The notes: generated by a model not told the origin, from the letters alone. A stretch of DNA of 43,176 nucleotides from an uncultured Clostridia bacterium (GCA_949745595.1 CATJWN010000029.1:1-43176); one strand, 5' to 3'. Numbered from the stretch's first letter, positions 1 to 9,375 are shown. Program-made: numbers and translations.

Positions 1-1167
1 CTGAAACAATAAATCCATTGAACTACGAAAAAAGTTGACCTCCCTATAGCTAAAGCTATATCCGTTTCTTTTTGCATGCATACTTTGTTTATCTACAAAC
101 CCTACATCTTGTTTTTCAAGATATATAGTTTGTTTATCTTCTAGCTTACTTGAAACATTATAATAATCTTGCATTCCAGTAAGCATCTCTGGTACAATTT
201 TATTTCTCTCAATTAAATCCTGTTTTAAACTTTCATTATCTTTTGCAATATTTTCGGCTCTAGCCTTTACTTTTTCTATTTCATCTATAAATACAATGTA
301 ATCGTCACCTATATAATCTAATAAGGTGTTTGACTTTTCATAGAAACTATCAAAATATTTATCTATTTTTGTTAGAAAATCACCAGCTTTTATAAGTTCA
401 ATATCCTCTTCTACCTTTTCTCTAACTTTTTTTACATAAGTTTTATCAGAAATTCTTTCACAAATTTTATCTATATCTGTTTCTAATAGAAACTCATAAG
501 CTGGATATATAGTGGCATCTTCTAGCATTTCAATAGTTCTTTGACTTGCTATACTGAATTTTCTTATAGAATCGATTTCGTCTCCCCAAAGTTCAATTCT
601 AACACCTTTATTTTTTGATGTGGCAATATCAATTATTCCACCTCTAACACTGAATTGTCCTTTTCCTTCAATAAGGTCATATCTTTCATAACCTAATAAC
701 ACAAGCTTTTCTTTTAAGGTTTCTAAATCTAAAGTATCTCCAACTTTAAGGTTTATAACATTTTTATATAAAGCTTCTTTTGTTATCATTTTTTGCATAA
801 CTGCTTCAATAGTTGTTACAATTACTTGTGCTTTTCCTTTTACAATATTATTTAGTACAGAAATTCTCTTATATAGTAAGTCTTTACTTTCTGCAATGTA
901 ATCAAAGCTAACTGTATCTCTTTTTGGAAAAAATTTCACTTTCTCGCCAAAAAACTCTAAATCTTTAACTACTTTCTTTGCTTGAAGTTCATTATATGTG
1001 ATTATACATATTGGCTTTTCTGAGTAAAATCTTGTAGAATATGCCATGTGTACTTTTCCAGAATCTGTCAGACCTGAAAGCATTATAGGCGTTGTGCCTT
1101 TTTTTACTTCAAATATATAATCATTAAACTTTTTTATATTTGGAGTCACCTTCACAAGTGAATTCAT
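1..1167 (-). CDS. mfd: Transcription-repair coupling factor Mfd, N-terminal part (runs off window)
   Basis: This is the first 389 codons of Mfd, the ATP-dependent translocase that removes stalled RNA polymerase and recruits UvrA. The visible part is the UvrB-like damage-recognition region. It has the degenerate nucleotide-fold stretch with LSGLTDSGK near residue 35 (the true Walker A is replaced, as usual in this domain), followed by the VIVTTIEAVMQKM and FSVRGGIIDI blocks typical of the UvrB/Mfd fold. The frame is open to the window edge with no in-frame CGG. Start ATG at 1165-1167 follows a GGGGAAGGAG ribosome site. The helicase and RNAP-interaction domains lie outside the window. It is divergent from ylbJ and has its own sigma-A promoter. 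Confidence 0.9.
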   Translation of the reverse strand, partial: MNSLVKVTPNIKKFNDYIFEVKKGTTPIMLSGLTDSGKVHMAYSTRFYSEKPICIITYNELQAKKVVKDLEFFGEKVKFFPKRDTVSFDYIAESKDLLYKRISVLNNIVKGKAQVIVTTIEAVMQKMITKEALYKNVINLKVGDTLDLETLKEKLVLLGYERYDLIEGKGQFSVRGGIIDIATSKNKGVRIELWGDEIDSIRKFSIASQRTIEMLEDATIYPAYEFLLETDIDKICERISDKTYVKKVREKVEEDIELIKAGDFLTKIDKYFDSFYEKSNTLLDYIGDDYIVFIDEIEKVKARAENIAKDNESLKQDLIERNKIVPEMLTGMQDYYNVSSKLEDKQTIYLEKQDVGFVDKQSMHAKRNGYSFSYREVNFFRSSMDLLFQ

Positions 1168-1211
1168 ATATGTGCTCCTTCCCCTTACTTAAATTTCTAA
1201 ACGTGCTTTCT

Positions 1212-1240
1212 ATTATATAACATTTTAAGTATTTTTTCAA
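1212..1240 (-). promoter_or_regulatory. Sigma-A promoter of mfd
   Basis: Read on the minus strand, TTGAAA (1235-1240) and TATAAT (1212-1217) are separated by exactly 17 bases and lie about 45 bases upstream of the mfd start codon. Confidence 0.75.
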
Positions 1241-1258
1241 GAATTTCTAAGTAATTAT

Positions 1259-1281
1259 CATATTTTATATTTTCTTACATA
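1259..1281 (+). promoter_or_regulatory. Candidate sporulation-sigma promoter of ylbJ
   Basis: CATA (1259-1262) and CATAAGCT (from 1278) are separated by 15 bases. The pattern resembles the ATA / CATACANT elements of sigma-E-family sporulation promoters. The same CATA-N15-CATA spacing occurs before cwlD and the carboxypeptidase gene, which is the main reason to list it. The region is very AT-rich, so a chance match is possible. Confidence 0.4.
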
Positions 1282-1314
1282 AGCTTTAATATATCTAAAT
1301 TGGAGGAAGAAAAT

Positions 1315-2257
1315 ATGAACTGTGTTGTTATATCTTTTAAAAAGAATTTCTGGACTGTTTTATTTTTGCTTTTTACTATATTTTTGATTTTGTTTTCTTC
1401 TTCTAATTTAGAAGCTGCAAAATCAGGGCTATTATTGTGGTCAAGCTCTGTGCTTCCTAGTCTTTTTCCCTTCTTTATTGCAACAGAACTTTTATATAGG
1501 ACAAATTTTGTAAATATATTAGGTAGGTTTCTTACAAAATTTATGAGACCCATATTTAACGTACCTCGGAGAAAGTGCCATTTGTTTGATTTTAGGTACT
1601 TTAAGTGGATATCCAATGGGGGCAAAACTTGCCTGCAATTTAAAAGAAAGTAAAGTTTGCACAAAGTATGAAGCTGAAAGGCTTATTGCTTTTACTAATA
1701 ATTCTGGTCCACTCTTTATAATTGCTACAGTTGGTATTTCAATGTTTCACAGTAAAGAAATTGGTTTTTTGCTTTTATTTACACACTTACTTGCAAGCCT
1801 AACTGTTGGATTTATATTTAGAAATTGGAAAAAAAACAAAGACGATATTTCTAAGAAATTTTTACAGACTACAAAAAAGGAAGATACTATCTCTTTTTCA
1901 AACTTAGGAGAAATACTTGGAGATAGTATAAAGTCTTCAATTAACTTAATCCTTACTATTGGTGGCTTTATTGTACTTTTCTCTGTTATCATATCTATAT
2001 TTAATACTTTGGGTATTTTTACGGGAAGCCCAATATTTGCTGGAATTTTAGAATTAACTAATGGCTTAAAACTTTCTAACAATATCATTACATCTTCTGT
2101 TATTTTAGGTTTTGGTGGTATTTCTATAATGCTCCAAGTTTATAGTGTAATTGCAAAATATGGGCTTTCTATAAAGCCATATATATATGGAAAATGCTTG
2201 CAAGCTATCTTCGCAGGTATTTATACCTTCATAGCCTTACAAGCATTTCCTATTTAA
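1315..2257 (+). CDS. ylbJ: Sporulation integral membrane protein YlbJ, two frames joined by a +1 shift at CGG
   Basis: YlbJ-type membrane protein with a nucleoside-recognition (Gate) domain, needed for proper spore envelope formation in Bacillus. ATG 1315 follows GGAGGA at 1302-1307. The first 84 codons hold a hydrophobic segment (about residues 14-32) and the conserved SSVLPSLFPFF block. The frame then breaks at CGG 1567-1569. Dropping C1567 gives ...NVP-G-ESAICLILGTLSGYPMGAK, the family's conserved glycine-rich loop, and 229 further residues. The total is about 313 residues, shorter than B. subtilis YlbJ (about 400). Without the shift, translation would run 28 codons past the CGG and stop at 1653, losing most membrane segments. 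Its stop codon overlaps that of the convergent aminopeptidase gene. A pseudogene is the alternative, but no other lesion is visible. Confidence 0.82.
1564..1570 (+). other. +1 frameshift site CCT-CGG-A in ylbJ
   Basis: The zero frame reads Pro (CCT), then CGG at codon 85. Skipping C1567 gives GGA (Gly) and restores the conserved YlbJ sequence. No Shine-Dalgarno-like stimulator or homopolymer lies immediately upstream. Confidence 0.8.
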
Positions 2258-3657
2258 CCTCTATAAAAAGCTTCATAGCCTTTGTAAGCTGCATAAACAT
2301 CATACTTACTAGTAATTTCATAAGGTGAGTGCATTCCAATTACTGGAACACCAGAGTCTATAACTTCCATTCCTCTGTTTGCAAGAGTAAGAGCTATAGT
2401 TCCTCCACCACCTTTATCAACTTTTCCAAGTTCACAAGCTTGGTACTTAACACCAGCACTTTCATAAATTCCTCTAAGCTCTGCAACTATTTCTGCTGGA
2501 GCTTCAGAAGCACCTGATTTACCTCTTGAACCTGTATATTTTACTATTGTTATACCTTTTCCTATAAATGAAGTATTATTTCTTTCAAATGCTGATGGAT
2601 AATTTGGATCATATCCTGCATCAACATCTGCTGAAATCGCTTTTGATTTTGTAAAAGTTCTTTGTAATGCACTTGGTGTATTTTCACCTTTTTTATCTAA
2701 TATTTCATGAATGAAATCTTCAAATCTCAAAGTGCACATACCTGTAACACCATTAAATCCAACCTCTTCTTTGTCTGTCAAAATACATATTGCTGTTTTC
2801 TTTGGCATTTCTACATTCAAAAGTCCTCTTAAAGCTGTATAGCAACATACTTTATCGTCTTGACCATAAGCTCCAATCATACTATAATCTAGTCCTAGAC
2901 TTCTAGCTTTAAAAGCTGGAACAAATTCAATTTCTGAACTAATAAAATCAACTTCAGTAATACCATATTTATGATTTAATAAGTCAAGCACATTTAATTT
3001 TACTCTTTCAGTAACTGTATCATCGTTATATGGGATACTTCCCATTAAAATATTTAAGTCTTCACCTTGAACACCGTCTTTTAGTTTTCTTTCCATTTGC
3101 TCTGCTGCTAAATGTGGCAATAAATCAGAAATTGTGAAAACTGGATCTTCTTCACTTTCACCAATTGAAATATCAATTCTTTCTCCATTTGGTTTTACTA
3201 CTGTGCCATGCATACTAAGTGGAATATTAGTCCATTGATATTTTTTAATTCCACCATAATAATGTGTTTTAAGCATTGCAAGTTCCCCATCTTCATAAAA
3301 TGGATTTTGTTTTAAATCTATTCTTGGAGAATCACCATGTGCAGCTATAATTCTCATACCATTTGTAAGTGGCTCTTCACCAATTACAGCAGCATATAAA
3401 CTTCTTCCATGATTTACATAGAATACTTTATCTCCTGCTTCTAATGTTTCTTTTTGCTCGATATCTACAAACCCATTCTTTAGTAGAATCTCTTTTGAGT
3501 TACTAACAATCTCTTTCTCTGTTTTAGATGAATTTAAGTAATACATATATTCTTCAGCAAACTTAAAAATATCTGTTAAGGCTTCGTCACTTTGATGCTC
3601 CCACCCACTTTTCTTTATATTAAATAACATATCTTTTAGTTCTTTTCCTTCTGACAT
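2254..3657 (-). CDS. M18 family aspartyl/zinc aminopeptidase
   Basis: A 467-residue cytosolic metallo-aminopeptidase of the M18 (aminopeptidase I) family, which removes N-terminal residues from peptides using two metal ions. Visible motifs are AAHGDSPRIDLK (metal His and Asp, about residue 105), TDKEEVGFNG (catalytic Glu pair), SADVDAGYDP (metal Asp) and GMHSPYE near the C terminus (metal His). Length fits the family. ATG is preceded by AGGAGG. It is the last gene of the minus-strand cluster after the phosphorylases, and its stop codon shares bases with that of convergent ylbJ. Confidence 0.9.
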   Translation of the reverse strand: MSEGKELKDMLFNIKKSGWEHQSDEALTDIFKFAEEYMYYLNSSKTEKEIVSNSKEILLKNGFVDIEQKETLEAGDKVFYVNHGRSLYAAVIGEEPLTNGMRIIAAHGDSPRIDLKQNPFYEDGELAMLKTHYYGGIKKYQWTNIPLSMHGTVVKPNGERIDISIGESEEDPVFTISDLLPHLAAEQMERKLKDGVQGEDLNILMGSIPYNDDTVTERVKLNVLDLLNHKYGITEVDFISSEIEFVPAFKARSLGLDYSMIGAYGQDDKVCCYTALRGLLNVEMPKKTAICILTDKEEVGFNGVTGMCTLRFEDFIHEILDKKGENTPSALQRTFTKSKAISADVDAGYDPNYPSAFERNNTSFIGKGITIVKYTGSRGKSGASEAPAEIVAELRGIYESAGVKYQACELGKVDKGGGGTIALTLANRGMEVIDSGVPVIGMHSPYEITSKYDVYAAYKGYEAFYRG

Positions 3658-3681
3658 TTTCTTCCTCCTTCTTTCTTTTGT

Positions 3682-4983
3682 TTATAATACATCTAGTATA
3701 ACACTAGGTTTTTTAACCTTTTTATCTAATATTGTGTACGCATTTCTAACTTTTAATACTGCATCTTCTGCTTTTTTAGAATCATTTGCATGAACATATG
3801 CAATAATTTCGTCTTTACTAACTTTATCACCAGTCTTTTTACATACAATTATACCAACCCTATGGTCAATTCCATCTTCTTTTTTCATTCTTCCTGCACC
3901 TAAATCTACGCTTACTCTTCCTATAAGTTCTGCACTTAAATCTGTAATATATCCTGAGTTTTCACTTTTTACTGGAACGATAAATGGAGCCTTTTCAAAT
4001 TTTTCTAAATTTTCAACATATGATATATCTCCACCTTGTTTTCCTACAAGTTCTACAAACTTCTTATAAGCCTTTCCACTTTCTATTTCTTTTAAAATTC
4101 TTTTTTCATTTTCTTCTAAATCGTCACCAAGTCCTGCCATTTTAAGCATATATGAACCGAAAGTTAAAATAATCTCTCTCACATCTTCGGTCATTTCACC
4201 TTTTAATGCTTTTACAGCCTCAACTACTTCTAAAGAATTGCCTACACTATATCCTACTGGTTCATTCATATTAGTTAATATGCACATAACATTTCTGCCT
4301 GCTTTTTTACCAATGTTTTTCATAACTTTTGAAAGATTTTTTGCATCAGTTTTTGTATCCATAAAAGCACCCTTACCACAAGTAACATCTAAAATGATAT
4401 TCTTAGCACCTGAGGCAATCTTCTTACTCATAATGCTTGAAGCTATAAGTGGTACACTATCTACACAACCAATAGTATCTCTTAAGGCATACATTTTTTT
4501 ATCTGCTGGTGCTAAATTTGAGCTTTGACTAATTAAAGCAATACCAATATCTTCAACATTATTTTTTACTTCGTCAATATCTATATCTGTTTTATACCCT
4601 GGTATAGCCTGTAATTTATCAACTGTTCCACCTGTAATCCCTAAGCCTCTTCCTGACATTTTTACAATTGGAATACCAATTGAAGCAACTATTGGCATTA
4701 ATATTAAGGTTATTTTATCTCCTATTCCACCTGTGCTGTGTTTATCTACTGTGTTAGGTGCTATATCACTTAAATCTAGCATCTCACCAGAATTTGCCAT
4801 AGCCATAGTAAGATCAGATATCTCATCTACTGTCATACCTTTTATACAAATAGCCATAATTAAAGCTGCAGCTTGATAGTCTGTAATTTCGCCATTATTA
4901 TACCCATTAATGAAGAATTCTATTTCTTCTTTAGAAAGTTCATTACCTTCTTTTTTCTTCTCAATTACATCAATTATACTCAT
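3682..4983 (-). CDS. pdp: Pyrimidine-nucleoside phosphorylase (intact copy)
   Basis: Phosphorolysis of uridine or thymidine to free base and (deoxy)ribose-1-phosphate in pyrimidine salvage. 433 residues. It has the N-terminal helical domain (about 1-70), the phosphate-binding signature DKHSTGGIGDK (about residues 81-91), SGRGLGITGGTVDKL, and the C-terminal barrel-sandwich region ending in DLGAGRMKKEDGIDHRVGI. The junction homologous to the shift site of its upstream paralogue reads PVGYSVG with a plain GGA codon (4252-4254). It lies 8 bases after that paralogue in the same direction, so the two are probably co-transcribed and arose by tandem duplication. Confidence 0.92.
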   Translation of the reverse strand: MSIIDVIEKKKEGNELSKEEIEFFINGYNNGEITDYQAAALIMAICIKGMTVDEISDLTMAMANSGEMLDLSDIAPNTVDKHSTGGIGDKITLILMPIVASIGIPIVKMSGRGLGITGGTVDKLQAIPGYKTDIDIDEVKNNVEDIGIALISQSSNLAPADKKMYALRDTIGCVDSVPLIASSIMSKKIASGAKNIILDVTCGKGAFMDTKTDAKNLSKVMKNIGKKAGRNVMCILTNMNEPVGYSVGNSLEVVEAVKALKGEMTEDVREIILTFGSYMLKMAGLGDDLEENEKRILKEIESGKAYKKFVELVGKQGGDISYVENLEKFEKAPFIVPVKSENSGYITDLSAELIGRVSVDLGAGRMKKEDGIDHRVGIIVCKKTGDKVSKDEIIAYVHANDSKKAEDAVLKVRNAYTILDKKVKKPSVILDVL

Positions 4984-4991
4984 TTTATCTC

Positions 4992-6294
4992 CTAAATTAC
5001 TTCTAAAACTTTTGATTTCACACTTACTGGCTTTGGTAAAAGCTTAAATGCTTCTTTCAAGTTTTGAGTTGCACCCATTACTTTGGTATCGTCATCTGTA
5101 TGTATATATGCTAGGATATCACCACTCTTAACTTCATCACCAATCTTCTTTTTAAGCTCAATCCCTGCAGTTCTATTTATCTCGCTATTTTTATCCATTC
5201 TTCCTGCACCTAAATATCTTGCAATACTTCCTACAACATCAGCATCAATTCTCTCGACAAATCCTCCGTCTGTAGAATATACTGGAATTATATTTTTAGC
5301 TACTGGGAATTTTTCTACATTATCTATATATTCTAAACTTCCATATTGTGTTCTAACCATTTCTTTAAACTTCTCATAAGCTCGTCCACTTCTTATTGCA
5401 TCGATAATAGTTCTTTCGTTTTGGACTTTATCCTTTACATTCGTAGAAAGTTCTAATATAACTCTACCAAGTGATACTACAACATCGCCAATATCTTGTG
5501 TCATACGCCCTTGTAAACATTCTAGAGTCTCTTTTATTTCTAAGATATGTCCTACTGAATATCCGAAGTGGCTCATCCATTGAAGTTACAACACATCCAA
5601 CGTCTTTTCCAAGCAATACTCCCAAACGTTTTAATAATTTTGCAAGGCGTCTAGCTTCATCTCTAGTTTTGATATATGTTCCATTCCCACAAGTAATGTC
5701 AAATACTATTTTATTACTTCCAGAGGCAAGTTTTAAACTCATTAAACTTGCTGCAATAATTGGTAAACTATCACCACAACCGATTTCATTTCTTAACCTA
5801 TAAAGCTTGCTTTCAGCTGGTGCCAAGTTAAAACTTTGATGTATAATACTTACTCCAACTCTTTGTACATTTTCTTTGAATTCTTCTAAAGATATTTCTG
5901 AATCATAACCAGGAATTGACTCTAGCTTATCAATAGTTCCTCCTGAAATTCCTAGTCCTCTACTTGAAATTTTGGCTACTGGTAGCCCTAAAGATGCGAT
6001 AATAGGCATTAGTATAAGTGTTGCTTTATCTCCTACACCACCTGTACTATGTTTATCTACTATATTATCTGCTATTTGACTTAAATCTACTCTTTCTCCA
6101 GAATTTGCCATTTCAATTGTAAAATCTACAATTTCTCTTTCTGTTAAGCCATTTATATAAATATAGCTTAAAAGAGCTGCTGCTTGGGCATCTGAGATTT
6201 CACCTTTTGTAAATTTACCAATAAAAACTTTGATTTCGTCTTTTGTTAATTCTTTTCTATTACGCTTTTTAGCAATAATACTTTTTATATCCAT
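4992..6294 (-). CDS. Second pyrimidine-nucleoside phosphorylase, two frames joined by a +1 shift at CGG
   Basis: Paralogue of the downstream phosphorylase. The first 243 codons carry DKHSTGGVGDK, SSRGLGISGGTIDKL and SFNLAPAESK. The frame breaks at CGG (5563-5565). Skipping its C gives MDEPL-G-YSVGH and 190 further residues with LGAGRMDKNSEINRTAGIE. The joined product is 433 residues, the same length as the intact paralogue, with no other lesion. Read without the shift it would end 32 codons past the CGG and lose the C-terminal domain. Start ATG at 6292-6294 follows AGGAG. Different nucleoside preference between the two copies is possible but cannot be read from sequence. Confidence 0.88.
5562..5568 (-). 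other. +1 frameshift site CTT-CGG-A in the second phosphorylase gene
   Basis: The zero frame reads Leu (CTT 5566-5568) then CGG (codon 244). Dropping C5565 gives GGA (5562-5564) and the conserved PLGYSVG. The paralogue 1.3 kb away has CCA GTA GGA TAT here, so the difference is exactly one inserted C. Confidence 0.88.
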
Positions 6295-6326
6295 TATTTT
6301 CTCCTATCTTTAGTATTCTTAAAGGC

Positions 6327-6954
6327 TTATGTAAAGTTTTTTATAAAACTTTTTCTGTGCAACATACAAGGTCCGTTTTCCTTAATTGCTGCAATATGTG
6401 CTGCAGTACCATAGCCCTTGTGTTTTGCAAATCCATATACTGGATAAAGTTCGTCCCATTCTTGCATTATTCTATCCCTTGTTACTTTTGCAATAATAGA
6501 AGCTGCTGCTATTGAGTAATGTTTAGCATCACCTTTTATAACTGACTTATATGGTATTCCTAAAGTATTCATATTATTTAAAGCATCTACTAAAATTAAA
6601 TCTGGTTTTAACGATAGTTGCTCTAGTGCAATCTTTACTCCAAGTTTCGTAGCATTTAAGATATTTATCTCATCAATAATTTTTTGATCTACTATCCCGT
6701 ACACTATAACTTATAGCTTCTGCAACAATTTGTTCATAAACTCTTTCTCTTTTCTTCTCAGAAATTTTTTTAGAATCGTTCACACCTTCTATAAAAGAAT
6801 CTTCTGGAAGAATAACTGCTCCAACTACTACAGGGCCTGCTAAAGGTCCTCTTCCTGCTTCGTCTATTCCACATATATACTGAATATTTTCAGAATATAA
6901 TTTTAACTCTTCTTGTTTTAGTAAATTTAGTCGTTCAATTTCTTTTTCTTTCAT
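6327..6954 (-). CDS. rnhB: Ribonuclease HII, two frames joined by a +1 shift at CGG
   Basis: RNase HII cleaves RNA in RNA-DNA hybrids and starts excision of single ribonucleotides from DNA. The first 85 codons carry CGIDEAGRGPLAGPVVV with the first catalytic Asp-Glu pair. The frame breaks at CGG 6697-6699. Skipping its C gives SYSV-G-IVDQKIIDEINIL, then LVDALNN and KVTRDRIM, which supply the remaining acidic catalytic residues. The joined length is 208 residues, normal for the family. The zero-frame product would stop 8 codons past the CGG and lack half of the active site, so it would be inactive. ATG follows TAGGAG. It sits between the pilin-like gene and the phosphorylase genes on the same strand. 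Confidence 0.88.
6696..6702 (-). other. +1 frameshift site GTA-CGG-G in rnhB
   Basis: The zero frame reads Val (GTA 6700-6702) then CGG (codon 86). Dropping C6699 gives GGG (Gly) and the conserved SVGIVD sequence of RNase HII. Confidence 0.86.
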
Positions 6955-6992
6955 TCTAACTCCTAAGCCTATTTAGCATTTACAATGTCTTC

Positions 6993-7499
6993 TTAATCTA
7001 CGTACATGCCTGCTGTAATTTGCTTTATTGTATATACTCTTCCATCAGTTTCATCTTCTACTCCTGTTGTAAAAATAACCTCACCTGTTGAGTAATTAAC
7101 TACATATTTTTCTTTTTCTCTTTCTTTTGGACTTACTTGTTGCTCAGGCTTTACTTCTTTTAACATGTCTGGATTAAAACCTAAACTAGCAATAACTTCC
7201 CTATCCCACACATACCATTTATCATTTGCTAAAATAATAACACCATATGTGTTTAAATATGTGTCATCTTCTACTTTTTCACCTACATATTCTCCTAATG
7301 GTGTTTCATTAAATTCGTATTCTTCATTCATTGACTCCACTTTTGCTTGTATTAATTTCATATTTGCAGCAGCATTTTGAAGTCTTGTTCTTGTCAAGAC
7401 TGTATCTACTGATTCAATAGTTATTGCTGCTAAAATTAAAATAACTATTACTGTTACTATTAACAAAATTAGAGTAATCCCTTTATTATTTTTTAACAT
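6993..7499 (-). CDS. Type IV pilin / pseudopilin-like protein
   Basis: Small exported protein with a prepilin-type N terminus: a short basic leader MLKNNKG followed by ITLILLIVTVIVILILAAI, the hydrophobic helix of class III signal peptides. The usual F after the cleavage glycine is I, and the position +5 Glu is not evident, so processing by prepilin peptidase is likely but not certain. The C-terminal part (about 130 residues) is soluble, contains WYVWDREV and has no recognised domain. I prefer the ATG at 7497-7499, which has GATGAGG upstream. An in-frame ATG at 7509-7511 would add four residues and has no good ribosome site. It probably heads the transcript running into rnhB. Confidence 0.7.
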   Translation of the reverse strand: MLKNNKGITLILLIVTVIVILILAAITIESVDTVLTRTRLQNAAANMKLIQAKVESMNEEYEFNETPLGEYVGEKVEDDTYLNTYGVIILANDKWYVWDREVIASLGFNPDMLKEVKPEQQVSPKEREKEKYVVNYSTGEVIFTTGVEDETDGRVYTIKQITAGMYVD

Positions 7500-7539
7500 A
7501 ATTTTCCTCATCTTAAGTTTTTTTTAATCATTTATATGT

Positions 7540-7568
7540 ATTATATCTATATAAGATTTTTTTTTCAA
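7540..7568 (-). promoter_or_regulatory. Sigma-A promoter of the pilin-like/rnhB cluster
   Basis: On the minus strand TTGAAA (7563-7568) and TATAAT (7540-7545) are separated by 17 bases, about 40 bases before the pilin-like start codon. Confidence 0.7.
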
Positions 7569-7654
7569 TAAAAAATAGAAAAAAATTATCTTGAACATAC
7601 ATAATTTTAGAGTTATTATGTATATAGATATAATTAATATTTTAGGAGGATTTT

Positions 7655-8995
7655 ATGGACAACGAAAATGAATTTAATTATAGTGTAGATCAAAAATTTA
7701 AACAAACAAAGCCAGCTAAAAAATCAGGTGGTGGATTTGGTAAAACGGTATTTGTACCATTCTTAGCAGGAATCGTTGGTGCTAGCTTGACAGTTGGAGT
7801 ATGTTTTAAAGTTCCAGAAGTAAGAAAAGTTCTAATTGGTGAACAGCCAAAAACAAGTTACTCTGCACCAAGAATTGAAAACAGCAAAAACAGTTCAGAT
7901 ACTAACATTACTGCAGACTTTATGAGCTTTTCAAAAAGTTCAATCCAAGTTGCAAAAACAGTACTTCCAAGTATAGTGGGTATTGAAATAAAATATAATG
8001 TAACTTCTTTATTTGGAAACAGTGAAGCAAAAGCAACTGGTTCTGGTGTTATAATTAGTGAAGACGGATATATTATTACTAATAATCATGTAGTTTCAAC
8101 TGAGACTTCTTCTTCATCTTTCTATACTATCACAGAAGCTAAAGGCTTGACAGTTAAGCTTTATGGAGATGATAAAGAATATGAAGCTGAAATTATTGGT
8201 ACAGATGCATATACAGACTTAGCAGTAATAAAAATTGATGCTACAGGACTTACTCCTGCCGTTTTAGGAGACTCAGATAGCCTTGAAGTTGGAGAATTCG
8301 TACTTGCTATGGGAAATCCGCTTGATATGGACTTTACAGTTACTTCTGGAATTGTTAGTGCAGTAAATCGTGAAGTGTCTGCAAGTGACGGAACTTCTTA
8401 CTATGCAATTCAAACAGATGCAGCTATAAACTCTGGTAATAGCGGTGGTGCTTTAGTAAACCTTGCAGGCGAAGTTATTGGTATAAATAATTTAAAACTT
8501 TCTGGAGAAGGTATTGAAGGAATTGGATTCGCTATTCCTATAAATTCTACAACTGATGTAATAGATCAACTTATAGAATTTAAAACTGTAAAACGTCCAT
8601 ACATCGGTATTTCTGGCCAAGGAATTGACTCAAGTATAACTGAAATTTATAGCTTACCTGCTGGTGTCTCTGTAAAAGAAGTAGAAAAAGGTTCCCCTGC
8701 AGAAGCTGCTGGAATTGAAAAAGGCGATATTATTACAAAAATAGAAGGTAAAGAAGTATCTACAGTTACTGAACTTAATAAAGTTAAATACACATACAAA
8801 ATTGGTGATACAGTCACTTTAACAATCTTAAGAAATGGTCAAGAAAAAGATTTAAAATTAACTCTTGGTGAAGAACCAGTAAGAGAAGCCAGTGAAAATA
8901 CAGAAGAAGAGAAGCCTACTGTAAAAAAAGATAATAGTACTGAAAGACGTGAAAGTAGTAGTTTTCCTTCTAGTATCTGGGATTTGTTTAGATAA
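7655..8995 (+). CDS. htrA: HtrA/DegP-like membrane-anchored serine protease with PDZ domain
   Basis: Surface quality-control protease of the S1C family, 446 residues. The N-terminal tail (1-34) is followed by one membrane segment (about 35-52). The chymotrypsin-fold domain shows the full triad: His in TNNHVVS, Asp in YTDLAVIKID and Ser in NSGNSGGALVN. A PDZ domain follows (about 315-405) with PAEAAGIEKGDIITKIEG. The tail is charged and low-complexity. ATG 7655 follows TAGGAGG. It is the first gene of a three-gene plus-strand unit. In Firmicutes such genes often respond to envelope stress, but no specific operator is visible here. Confidence 0.93.
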   Translation: MDNENEFNYSVDQKFKQTKPAKKSGGGFGKTVFVPFLAGIVGASLTVGVCFKVPEVRKVLIGEQPKTSYSAPRIENSKNSSDTNITADFMSFSKSSIQVAKTVLPSIVGIEIKYNVTSLFGNSEAKATGSGVIISEDGYIITNNHVVSTETSSSSFYTITEAKGLTVKLYGDDKEYEAEIIGTDAYTDLAVIKIDATGLTPAVLGDSDSLEVGEFVLAMGNPLDMDFTVTSGIVSAVNREVSASDGTSYYAIQTDAAINSGNSGGALVNLAGEVIGINNLKLSGEGIEGIGFAIPINSTTDVIDQLIEFKTVKRPYIGISGQGIDSSITEIYSLPAGVSVKEVEKGSPAEAAGIEKGDIITKIEGKEVSTVTELNKVKYTYKIGDTVTLTILRNGQEKDLKLTLGEEPVREASENTEEEKPTVKKDNSTERRESSSFPSSIWDLFR

Positions 8996-9009
8996 GGAGG
9001 TACAGATTT

Positions 9010-9366
9010 TTGAAAGCAGTTTTCCCTTGCAAAGGTACTATCGTAGTTACAAAACAAAATGTAGATGTATTGTCTAAAGTATATCAAGAAAATTTAATTA
9101 ATTCACCATTATTTATGGCATATAATCAAGGTAATGTAGATGTACAAGTAGGACCTTTTAACTATTTACCACAAAATACAAAAGTTGTACTTAGACAAAA
9201 TACAGAATTACTTACAATACAAAAATTAAATAGAGTTCTTAAGGAAACAATTCAAAAGCCTGAAACTGATAATAGCTTAAGTAATACAGAATATGATGAT
9301 ACTCCAATTGAAGATAGTTCTATAATGGAGCATCCATTCTTTCAAACACTTAAACAAGTAGACTAA
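9010..9366 (+). CDS. Unknown protein, 118 residues, TTG start
   Basis: I do not recognise this protein. It begins with TTG at 9010, 9 bases after AAGGAGG, only 14 bases behind htrA, and is in the same unit. It is probably soluble: no signal peptide or membrane segment is seen. The first 75 residues look folded (short beta-rich stretches such as GTIVVTKQNVDVL and VDVQVGPFNYLP). The rest is polar and acidic with a disordered look (about 84-108). The context suggests a role tied to the HtrA protease, but that is only a guess. Confidence 0.7.
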   Translation: MKAVFPCKGTIVVTKQNVDVLSKVYQENLINSPLFMAYNQGNVDVQVGPFNYLPQNTKVVLRQNTELLTIQKLNRVLKETIQKPETDNSLSNTEYDDTPIEDSSIMEHPFFQTLKQVD

Positions 9367-9375
9367 GGAGAAAAT

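Noticed and set aside
1300..1653. The two frames of ylbJ (and of the other four genes) as separate overlapping genes
   Set aside because: The downstream frames have no ribosome site at their apparent starts, and homology runs continuously across the junction only when the C is skipped.
4992..6294. Second phosphorylase as a pseudogene made redundant by its paralogue
   Set aside because: There is one lesion only, of the same kind as in four unrelated genes, all catalytic and structural motifs are kept after it, and the joined length is identical to the intact copy.
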